Source: Acidobacteriota bacterium
GTDB taxonomy: Bacteria; Acidobacteriota; Terriglobia; Acidiferrales; UBA7541
Direction: 5' to 3'
Assembly (NCBI GenBank): GCA_013289825.1
Contig: JABCZF010000019.1
Span: 1-64,000 of the forward strand
Length of the DNA stretch: 64,000 bases
This document shows, piece by piece, positions 56,457 through 64,000 of this stretch. A program made the translations under genes and the position numbers. Under the pieces are notes generated by a model, which was given only the letters and a program-made list of their open reading frames with translations, made no database searches and was not told the DNA's origin. Each line of letters starts with the position of its first letter. Position 1 is the stretch's first letter.

Positions 56457-58223
56457 TTAATTTGAGCGTCGCGGGCCGCGATCAAGGAACAACACCAGGA
56501 GGCCGGCGAGGGAGAGCAAGGCGGCGACACTCATCAAGCCGGCACGAAACGAGCCAGTGGTATCGCGAAGATGGCCGATCCAGTACGGGCCGAAGCCGCT
56601 ACCGAGATTGCCGATGGAGTTGATCAGCGCGATGGAACGCGCCGCGGCGGCAGCCGTGAAGGAGCCGGAGGCCATGGCCCAGAATGGTCCGGCCATCGAA
56701 GAAGACGCGGACAGGGCGATGGCAAAGCAAAAAACGCTGATGGCGATGCCGGGCGAAAAGCCGCTGACGACGAGGGCGACGCCTCCTGCAAACGCGGAAA
56801 ACGCGATGTGCCAGCGGCGCTCTCCGTTGCGGTCCGAGTGCGCGCCGATCAGGACCATGAGGATCGCTGCCGCAAGATAGGGGACTGTGGATAACAGTCC
56901 AAGAAGAAAATTGGAAAGACCCGTGAGCGAGCGCAAGGCGCTTGGCAGCCAGAGGCTAATCCCGTAGGTGCAGGTGTTCAAGCCGAAATAGACCACTGCA
57001 AATCCCCAGAGGCGGGCATTCAGAAACCATGGGCCCGGATATTCCCCTGAAGTTGCCGATCTGGGGCCTGCTTCACCGTCGAGGGTCTCGAGCAGCCAGG
57101 ATTTTTCCGCTGGAGAAAGCCAGGCCGCGCGGCTGGGATCGTCGACAAGAAAAAACCAAGTCGCGAAACCGAGCAGAATTGCAGGAACGGCTTCCAGAAG
57201 AAACATCCACTGCCAGCCGGCGAGGCCTCCGCGGTGATTCCAATCCAGCAGCAAGCCGGAAATCGGGCCGCCAATCACGCCGGAGACGGGGCCGGCGGTC
57301 ATGAACAGCGCGACGACTCCGGCTCGGGCGCCCGCGGGGAACCAGGAGCGCAGGTAAAAAATTACGCCGGGAAAGAATCCGGCTTCTGCGGCGCCGAGAA
57401 GAAACCGCAGCGAATAGAAAAAAGCGACGGAGTGGACCGAAAACATACAGCCGGAGATTATGCCCCAGCAGATCATCAGGAGTGAGATCCAGCGGCGGGC
57501 GCCGACGCGCTCTAGCGCCAGGTTGGCCGGAACCTGAAACAGAAAATAGCCGAGGAAGAAAATCCCGGCGCCGAGGCCGTAGACCGCATCGCTGAAACCG
57601 AGTTGCCCCTTCATTTGCAGGGCGGCGAAGCCGACGTTGATGCGATCGAGATAGGCGATCACGTACAAGAGGAAAAGAAACGGAAGCAGGCGCCAGCGAA
57701 GTTTGCTCAGGAGCAAGGGTCGATCGATGGAGATTTTTGGCGCGAGAGACAAATGTTGGAGAATTTTGCGCACTATCGCTTCGGGGGCCAATTCCACGGG
57801 AAGAGTGAAGGCTTCGCGCGGTTCCTCGAGGTCGGCAAACTGTCCCGCAAGAATGGCTGCTCCTGCGAAGTGGCCGCGGCGTTCGCGCAGGCGCTTGCCG
57901 ATGAGCACCGGCGAGCCCTTCAGGTAGACCAGTTCGATGGGCAGATTTTTCGCGAGCCGCTGCCGGTAGCTCCGCTTGAGCGCCGAGCAGGCTAGGACAA
58001 CATCTTTCGCCTCCGCGTGCAGCGCCGCAAGCCTGGCATGGATCCGATCGAGCCACGGGAGGCGGTCGGCGTCCGTCAACGGAATGCCGTTGCGCATTTT
58101 GGCGATATTTTCGGGTGAATGGAACTCATCGGCTTCCAGAAACACCCAGGCCAGCCGCTCGGCCACGAGTTTGCCGATGGTGCTTTTTCCGGAGCCGGTG
58201 ACTCCCATGATGAGAAGTATCAT
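56457..58223 (-). CDS. Fusion protein: N-terminal gluconokinase-like kinase and C-terminal MFS transporter
   Basis: Residues ~1-160: MILLIMGVTGSGKSTIGKLVAERLAWVFLEADEFHSPENIAKMRNGIPLTDADRLPWLDRI. Then ~420 aa of MFS sequence LLPFLFLLYVIAYLDRINVGFAALQMK with no intervening stop. Confidence 0.88.
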   Translation of the reverse strand: MILLIMGVTGSGKSTIGKLVAERLAWVFLEADEFHSPENIAKMRNGIPLTDADRLPWLDRIHARLAALHAEAKDVVLACSALKRSYRQRLAKNLPIELVYLKGSPVLIGKRLRERRGHFAGAAILAGQFADLEEPREAFTLPVELAPEAIVRKILQHLSLAPKISIDRPLLLSKLRWRLLPFLFLLYVIAYLDRINVGFAALQMKGQLGFSDAVYGLGAGIFFLGYFLFQVPANLALERVGARRWISLLMICWGIISGCMFSVHSVAFFYSLRFLLGAAEAGFFPGVIFYLRSWFPAGARAGVVALFMTAGPVSGVIGGPISGLLLDWNHRGGLAGWQWMFLLEAVPAILLGFATWFFLVDDPSRAAWLSPAEKSWLLETLDGEAGPRSATSGEYPGPWFLNARLWGFAVVYFGLNTCTYGISLWLPSALRSLTGLSNFLLGLLSTVPYLAAAILMVLIGAHSDRNGERRWHIAFSAFAGGVALVVSGFSPGIAISVFCFAIALSASSSMAGPFWAMASGSFTAAAAARSIALINSIGNLGSGFGPYWIGHLRDTTGSFRAGLMSVAALLSLAGLLVLFLDRGPRRSN

Positions 58224-58365
58224 TCGTCAGACTCGAAAATCGGGCGCGCCGAGTTTCGCGCACTCCGCGGGGCAAGTCCAGCACTCGTTCCTGAACTGGA
58301 GTACACTGCCTGCATTTGCGGTGGGCGGCAAGCTGGAACTGTGCAGGGAGACTTCCGGGAAACCC

Positions 58366-59676
58366 TTGAGCATAGCCAAAACAGCGGCAAAAAAAGCGGG
58401 ACTGCTCTATTTCGTGTTCGTAATGTTCGCCTACACCACGGGCGGACCGTTCGGCATGGAAGAGATGGTGACGACGAGCGGGCCGGGCTTGACGCTGCTG
58501 TATTTGCTGGTGATTCCGCTGTTCTGGTCGATTCCGGTTTCGCTGGTGGCGGCGGAATTGACAACCGCGATTCCCGTGGAAGGAGGATTTTATCGCTGGG
58601 TGCGCGCGGGCTACGGAAATTTTTGGGGATTTCTGGCGGGGTGGTGGAACTGGAGCGCTTCGTGGCTGCTGGGCGGGAGCTACGCGGTTCTGTTCAGCGA
58701 TTACCTGGGGGGCTTTTTCCCGCGGCTGGTGGGCTGGAAACATTATCTGGTTTCGGCGGCGCTGATCGCTCTGCTGGCGTATGTGAATATTCGCGGAATC
58801 CAGATGGTGGGGATTGTTTCCACGGTGCTGGAATTTTCCGTGCTTGTGCCGGTGCTGGTGCTGTGCGTGATCGCGGCCACGAAATGGCATTTCAATCCGT
58901 TTCATCCGTTTCTTCCGCCGCACGTGCCGCCGTTAGAAGTGTTCGGCGTGGGGCTGGCGCTTGGGTTGTGGCTGTATTCGGGTTACGAGCAATGTTCGAG
59001 TGTGGCGGAAGAGATTGAGAATCCGCGGCGCAATTTTCCGATTGCGCTTGGAATTGTGGTGCCGCTATCGATTGTCACGTATTTTTTGCCGGCGCTCTGT
59101 TCGCTGGCGGCACTCGGAAACTGGGATAAATGGAACACAGCTTATCTGCCGACAGCAGGTCTGCTCATCGGGGGAAGCCTGCTTGGATTCGCGCTGACGG
59201 TGGCGGCGATGCTGGGGAACGTTTCGCTACTGAATGCAACGGTGCTGACGAGTACGCGAATGCCCTCTTCGATGGCGGAGGACGGTTATTTGCCGCCGGT
59301 GTTTGCAGCGAAGCACCCGAAATACGGCACGCCGTGGATCGCGATTCTGATTTCGTCTGGGATTTACGCGCTGCTGGCGTTTCACACGCTGGCGCAGTTG
59401 CTGACCGTCTACATCTGGCTGCGGAGCCTGGTGACCGTGCTGACGGTGTTGGCCGCGTGGAAGCTGCGGAAGACGCGGCCGGAGATGCCGCGGCCGTTTC
59501 AGATTCCTTGGGGAGACGCTGGGCTGGCGTACGTGGTCGTCGCGCCGATCCTGATGACGATTGTGGCGCTAGTGTTCAGCGACAAGTTTGCGTTGAAGTG
59601 GGGGCCTGTGCCCGTGGCGCTGGGCGTGGTGGCGTACTTCGTCTTTCCGATAGTCAAGAAATGGGCTGCCGCCTGA
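58366..59676 (+). CDS. APC-family amino acid permease
   Basis: GLLYFVFVMFAYTTGGPFGMEEMVTTSGPGLTLLYL; the TTG start is a guess within ORF 57976..59676. Confidence 0.88.
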   Translation: MSIAKTAAKKAGLLYFVFVMFAYTTGGPFGMEEMVTTSGPGLTLLYLLVIPLFWSIPVSLVAAELTTAIPVEGGFYRWVRAGYGNFWGFLAGWWNWSASWLLGGSYAVLFSDYLGGFFPRLVGWKHYLVSAALIALLAYVNIRGIQMVGIVSTVLEFSVLVPVLVLCVIAATKWHFNPFHPFLPPHVPPLEVFGVGLALGLWLYSGYEQCSSVAEEIENPRRNFPIALGIVVPLSIVTYFLPALCSLAALGNWDKWNTAYLPTAGLLIGGSLLGFALTVAAMLGNVSLLNATVLTSTRMPSSMAEDGYLPPVFAAKHPKYGTPWIAILISSGIYALLAFHTLAQLLTVYIWLRSLVTVLTVLAAWKLRKTRPEMPRPFQIPWGDAGLAYVVVAPILMTIVALVFSDKFALKWGPVPVALGVVAYFVFPIVKKWAAA

Positions 59677-59719
59677 TCCTGTGGGAACCAATTGCGGAGA
59701 TCCGGGGTCTAAGAGAAAT

Positions 59720-60475
59720 ATGCGAGTCGTGCTGCGCTTTGTGGTCTGTATGACCGTGCTTGCGCCAATTCCCTGCCCGCCCGCCCCGGCACAAGAAGCG
59801 CTGCAGTTGTTGCACAAGATGCAGGAGGCGCTGGGCGGCGCGGCCAAGATCGCTGGCATCCAGGACTTTGAGCAAAGCGTCGGCGCCGACACGTGGGACA
59901 GCGACGGCAATCTGCATGGCAGGGTGCGCAAACGCACGCGCTGGATAAGGCCGAACATACTGCGGCTGGATCAGGTCGGCCCGGATGATACCTATGCTCT
60001 CTATTTCGATGGAAAAGCCGGCTGGGAGATATTGCCCGATCAATCCGTCGCGGATCTCGCCGGCGGGGAATTAAAGTTCGCGCAGAAATATCTGCGGGAT
60101 TTCAACCTGCTTTTGTGGCTTGCGGATCGTGATCCCCTTTACGCGATCGCTTCTCCCGCGCCAAACGTGCTCGCGATTTCCGTCAAAGGCGATTCCTCGA
60201 GCAAGCTGGAAATCACGCTCGATCCTGTTAGTTCTCTTCCGGTGAAGCAGACGGCTGTCTCTCTGGCTGATCCGGACAATCCAGTGGCCAGCGAGACACG
60301 GTTCGATCAATGGGCGGCGTTTGGCGGAGTGATGTTTGCGCAGCGGATTACGATCCTTCAGAGAGGCAAGCGTGTGGCAGACATAACCGTGGAGCAGACC
60401 AAACTGAACGGGGGACTCAAACCTGATCAGCTTGCCCAAAAACCGTCGGACCTGAAACCGGTGATGGCGCGTTAG
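59720..60475 (+). CDS. Secreted/lipoprotein-like hypothetical protein
   Basis: Signal-like MRVVLRFVVCMTVLAPIPCPPAPAQ then LLHKMQEALGGAAKIAGIQDFEQSV. Confidence 0.65.
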   Translation: MRVVLRFVVCMTVLAPIPCPPAPAQEALQLLHKMQEALGGAAKIAGIQDFEQSVGADTWDSDGNLHGRVRKRTRWIRPNILRLDQVGPDDTYALYFDGKAGWEILPDQSVADLAGGELKFAQKYLRDFNLLLWLADRDPLYAIASPAPNVLAISVKGDSSSKLEITLDPVSSLPVKQTAVSLADPDNPVASETRFDQWAAFGGVMFAQRITILQRGKRVADITVEQTKLNGGLKPDQLAQKPSDLKPVMAR

Positions 60476-60480
60476 GCGGG

Positions 60481-61779
60481 TTAGGTGAGCCAGTCGAGGA
60501 CTTTGTAGTAAGCGCCCGCTAGAGGCAGGGCCCAGGTGTTGCCGCTGCGGAGCCCGGGGGGCGCGCCGGGAAACGCGATGCGGGTGAAGGGATTGTCGTC
60601 GGGATCGCCACAGATGACTCCCGCGAGTTTTGCGCCCATCCAGGTGGCCGCCGCGACGCCGTGGCCGGCAAAGCCGAGGGCGAAATACATGCCGTCGATT
60701 TTTCCCGCGTGCGGCATCACATCCATCGCGAAATCGAGCGTGCCACCCCAGACGTATTCGACTTTTGCGCCGCGAAGCTGAGGGTAGACTTCGATCATTC
60801 CCTTCCGCAGGAGACGGGCGCTTTCGCGCACCGTGCTTTCAGATTCCGGGAAGAATGCGGCGCGCCCGCCGAAGAGGATGCGATTGTCGGGCGTCAGCCG
60901 ATAGTAGTAGAGGAAATGTTTGGAGTCGTAGATCATGCGGTTGCGCGGGCTGAGTTCGGCCGCAAGGGCCGCGGGAAGTACTTCCGTAGCGATGATGTAG
61001 GAGCCGATGGGAATCACTTTTTTGCGCAACGAAGGCGTGGCTACGGTGGTGTAGGCGCCGCTGGCCAGCAGGACTTCTTTTGCAGTTAGCGCACCGCGAG
61101 CGGTTTCCACTCGGAAGCTGCCGCTGGCGCCATTGGGCCGCGTAGAAACGCTTGTGACGCGCGTGTGGTCGAAAAGGCAGGCGCCTTGGCGTTGCGCTGC
61201 TTTCGCCAGGCCATCGACATAACGTGCCGGATTCACGCCGGCGCTGGTTTCGTCCACCATGCCACCGAAATAAATTTCCGAACCGATTTCAGATTGCAAC
61301 GCGCCCTTGGGAATCAGGCGCAGTTCATGATTGAACTCGCTCCTGATGCGCGCGGCGGCCGCTGCGTAATCATCGAAATGGGCTTGCTTGCAGGCAACTT
61401 CCAGGTGGCCGCAGCGCGAGAAATCGCAGTCGATTCCCTCTTCCTTTACGATCCGCTCAACAAGGTCGATGGATTCAAGTGAGGCGGCGTACATGCGCTG
61501 TACGGCTTCGCGCCCATAGCGCTTGATCAGCGTGGGCACGGGCAGCTTCATACCGGTGAGGACCATTCCGCCGTTGCGGCAGCTTGCGCCCCAGCCGAGC
61601 GATTCGGCTTCGAGCAACGCCACCCGCACCCCGCGCTGCGCCAGCACGCGCGCCGCGGAGAGGCCGCAGAATCCTCCGCCAACGATGGCGACGTCCACCT
61701 GGTCGGGCAAGGCTCCGGTCGCGCCCGTGGCAGGCTCCGCCACCGTGTCCAGCCAGTAGTTCTGTTCCTTTATGGTCAT
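60481..61779 (-). CDS. FAD-dependent oxidoreductase (DAO/PuuB-like)
   Basis: VDVAIVGGGFCGLSAARVLAQRGVRVALLEAESLGWGASCRNGGM. Confidence 0.92.
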   Translation of the reverse strand: MTIKEQNYWLDTVAEPATGATGALPDQVDVAIVGGGFCGLSAARVLAQRGVRVALLEAESLGWGASCRNGGMVLTGMKLPVPTLIKRYGREAVQRMYAASLESIDLVERIVKEEGIDCDFSRCGHLEVACKQAHFDDYAAAAARIRSEFNHELRLIPKGALQSEIGSEIYFGGMVDETSAGVNPARYVDGLAKAAQRQGACLFDHTRVTSVSTRPNGASGSFRVETARGALTAKEVLLASGAYTTVATPSLRKKVIPIGSYIIATEVLPAALAAELSPRNRMIYDSKHFLYYYRLTPDNRILFGGRAAFFPESESTVRESARLLRKGMIEVYPQLRGAKVEYVWGGTLDFAMDVMPHAGKIDGMYFALGFAGHGVAAATWMGAKLAGVICGDPDDNPFTRIAFPGAPPGLRSGNTWALPLAGAYYKVLDWLT

Positions 61780-62018
61780 GGAAGTGCCGTCGAGATTCTA
61801 GCATCCGCGGCGGAATCAGGAAAACGCGCGGGAAAGCGGGCGGCGCGCCAGTTTCTGACTAAAGCGCTAAGCAACTGGTGGCCAGGACGTTCCACACACC
61901 CTGATTGAACTTCGTCGCCAAATGTTCATGAGCCATTCACAAAGTCGTTTTCTCCGCGGCCTAACCTGAGCAGGCCCATTGTCCCCGTAAGACTGTAAAT
62001 ACAGGAGAAAGCGAATCT

Positions 62019-63101
62019 ATGATCAGACTAACGACGCCGGCTTGTGCCGCGGCAACTCTCATGCTGTGCGGTATCTTCACCGCTCCCGTTTTTGCACAGT
62101 CAGCCGCGGCGCCATACCAACTGAGTGTCTTTGCCCATGCTCCCAAGGGCTCAAGCGCGCCCGATTCCATTGCCGTAGTTCGCGATCACGTTTTTGTCGG
62201 ATATGGCGATGGCCATCTGCCCGACGGCTCCGACGGATTGAACAGTGAAATCGTCGAATACCGGATGGATGGCACCATCGTTCACACCTACACAGTGCCG
62301 GGCCACAGCGACGGTCTTAAGGTCGATCCCACCACGCACCTTCTCTGGGCACTCCAAAACGAAGATGCCAACGCCAATCTCGTCGTCATCAATCCTGAAA
62401 CCCACGGGCAGAAACTCTACACCTTCGCTTCAGCGGCTCATGGCGGCGGTTATGATGACATCGTTTTCCGCGGCTGCAAGGTTTACATCAGCGCCTCGAA
62501 TCCGGCCAACAACCCGAACGCCGGCCCGGCCATCGTCAGCGCCACACTGGAAGGAAGCACCGTTGAGGTGAAACCCGTGCTTTTTGGCAATGCCAGTGCC
62601 GTTGATATTCCCACCGACAAGACAGTACAACTCAACCTGCAGGATCCGGATTCGATGACTCTCGACCCGGAGGGCAACCTTGTGCTCGACAGCCAGGCCG
62701 ATCAGGAATTAATCATTATCAGCAACCCCGGTGGATCCAACCAACGGGTGCTGCATCTGCCTTTGAGCTATCTCTCCTCTACCGGCGTAACACCGGTGGA
62801 AGTTGATGACACCGCATTCGTCACCTCCACCGAAGGGTTCATTCTCTTCGCCGACAAAAAGCTGAACGCCGTCTTCTCTCTGAAGAAGAGCGCTTTCGTG
62901 CCCGGTGCCGCCTACACCGCCGCCGACGGCGGGCCGTTTGTAGGCACCATTGATATGACCACTGGCCTCATCACCCCCATCGTGACTGGTCTGGGAAATC
63001 CGGGGGGCCTGGTGTTCGTCAATACCTCGAAGCACGACGGGGATGACCCGCGCCGCGACGATCCTGACGCCTGCCATGAACGTGACGGAGATTCCCGCTA
63101 G
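62019..63101 (+). CDS. Secreted beta-propeller-like hypothetical protein
   Basis: Signal peptide TLMLCGIFTAPVFAQSAAA; repeated HLLWALQNEDANANLVVINPET / DPDSMTLDPEGNLVLDSQADQELIII. Confidence 0.65.
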   Translation: MIRLTTPACAAATLMLCGIFTAPVFAQSAAAPYQLSVFAHAPKGSSAPDSIAVVRDHVFVGYGDGHLPDGSDGLNSEIVEYRMDGTIVHTYTVPGHSDGLKVDPTTHLLWALQNEDANANLVVINPETHGQKLYTFASAAHGGGYDDIVFRGCKVYISASNPANNPNAGPAIVSATLEGSTVEVKPVLFGNASAVDIPTDKTVQLNLQDPDSMTLDPEGNLVLDSQADQELIIISNPGGSNQRVLHLPLSYLSSTGVTPVEVDDTAFVTSTEGFILFADKKLNAVFSLKKSAFVPGAAYTAADGGPFVGTIDMTTGLITPIVTGLGNPGGLVFVNTSKHDGDDPRRDDPDACHERDGDSR

Positions 63102-63349
63102 CTCGATCCGTCCGGTCAAGTCCAGAAACCGCAAATTCGCGTGCGGCTCCGGGCGATCAGGCTCGGAACCGCATCGCGGTTGCTACTATCTGCGCACAAC
63201 TCGCCCACTGCAATCTACTCAGGCGGGATTGACTTTAACCAGCCTCCGCTGCCGTTTTCTGCCAACTAAGGTAATGCCGCGCCTCTGAAGGCGGAGGCAA
63301 TACTGGGAAGGCGAGAAGGGTTGCTCGGATTGGTAGAAGAAACGCCCGC

Positions 63350-64000
63350 TTAAACGCGGCGGAGGACGATGTGGGTGATTTCCGGAGGGGCGCCGAGGCG
63401 GACTGGCGCGCCGACCGTGCCGAGGCCGCGATTGACGTAGAGAGCGGCGAGGCCATTCGGGGCATTGGGCATGAGTTTGATGGTTTCGCCCATGCGTTTT
63501 GGCTGGTCGGGCATAAGCAGCGGCCGATGATAGAGGCCTGCGATGTAATCGGTGATGAACCGCGCGGGGCTGAGGCTCACGTCGAGAATTTCGACCTGCA
63601 CCTGGCCGCCGTGGGTGTGGCCGGCGAGGGAAAGTTCAATGCCCAATTCCGCCGCGCGATTGAAGGTGTTCGGATTGTGCGACAAGAGAATGTTCGGCAT
63701 GTCCCGGCGCACCAGCGGCTCGAGATTCGCCAGCATCTGCTGCTTGCGTCCACTCGGTGAGCGTTCGCGCTGGTAGTCCACGCCGATCAGATTCAGTTGC
63801 CCGCCCTTATAGTTGATGATGGCATTTTCGCGGCGCAGGAGTTTCATGCCAGCCTGCCGGTAAAGGCGCTCGGCCAGATCTTCCGCGCGGGCGTAAATTT
63901 CGTGATTCCCATTGCAGCCATAAACGCCCAGCGGCGCGCGCAACTGGCGCACTTCCTCGACGCAGTCCCACATGGAGTCGTGCATGCCGGTGATCAGGTC
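63350..64000 (-). CDS. Metallophosphoesterase (N-terminus beyond window)
   Basis: GVYGCNGNHEIYARAEDLAERLY; ILLSHNPNTFNRAAELGIELSLAGHTHGGQVQ; frame stays open to the window edge. Confidence 0.9.
   Translation of the reverse strand, partial: DLITGMHDSMWDCVEEVRQLRAPLGVYGCNGNHEIYARAEDLAERLYRQAGMKLLRRENAIINYKGGQLNLIGVDYQRERSPSGRKQQMLANLEPLVRRDMPNILLSHNPNTFNRAAELGIELSLAGHTHGGQVQVEILDVSLSPARFITDYIAGLYHRPLLMPDQPKRMGETIKLMPNAPNGLAALYVNRGLGTVGAPVRLGAPPEITHIVLRRV

Noticed and set aside
1-64000. CRISPR array
   Set aside because: No regularly spaced direct repeats and no Cas-like ORFs were seen on either strand.

Overview
The window looks like an Acidobacteriota-type chromosome (inferred from large carboxypeptidase-regulatory/TonB-receptor-like proteins and a VWFA-related protein with a typical acidobacterial look). 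It falls into two parts. (1) Accessory DNA, about 1-21 kb: a frameshifted IS30-family element; an orphan SagB/ThcOx-type double-nitroreductase gene; a DUF433/DUF5615-like toxin-antitoxin pair; an AbiEi/AbiEii-like pair; and a ~13 kb island ending at an intact tRNA-Pro(CGG) with an adjacent tyrosine recombinase. The island carries a TOTE-like AEP primase-helicase, a divergent reverse transcriptase, Hen1, two RlaP-like nucleotidyltransferases, a three-domain Pnkp and a Fic protein, all on the + strand. Three partial copies of the tRNA-Pro 3' end at ~4993, ~7877 and ~7977 indicate stacked or serial integration at this tRNA. (2) From ~21.2 kb on, mostly ordinary chromosomal genes: two TonB-receptor-like proteins, serA, yqeY-like, tandem DUF3857 proteins, OPT transporter, rhomboid, pyruvate kinase, M20 and M28 peptidases, gpmI, homoserine dehydrogenase and others. 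This part also holds a gluconokinase-MFS fusion, a probable ATC-initiated homoserine dehydrogenase, a dispersed hairpin repeat and two gene remnants. The main candidate for an under-described system is the combination of reverse transcriptase, primase-helicase and a complete Pnkp/Hen1/RlaP RNA-repair set on one tRNA island. All assignments come from reading sequence motifs; no database search was run.
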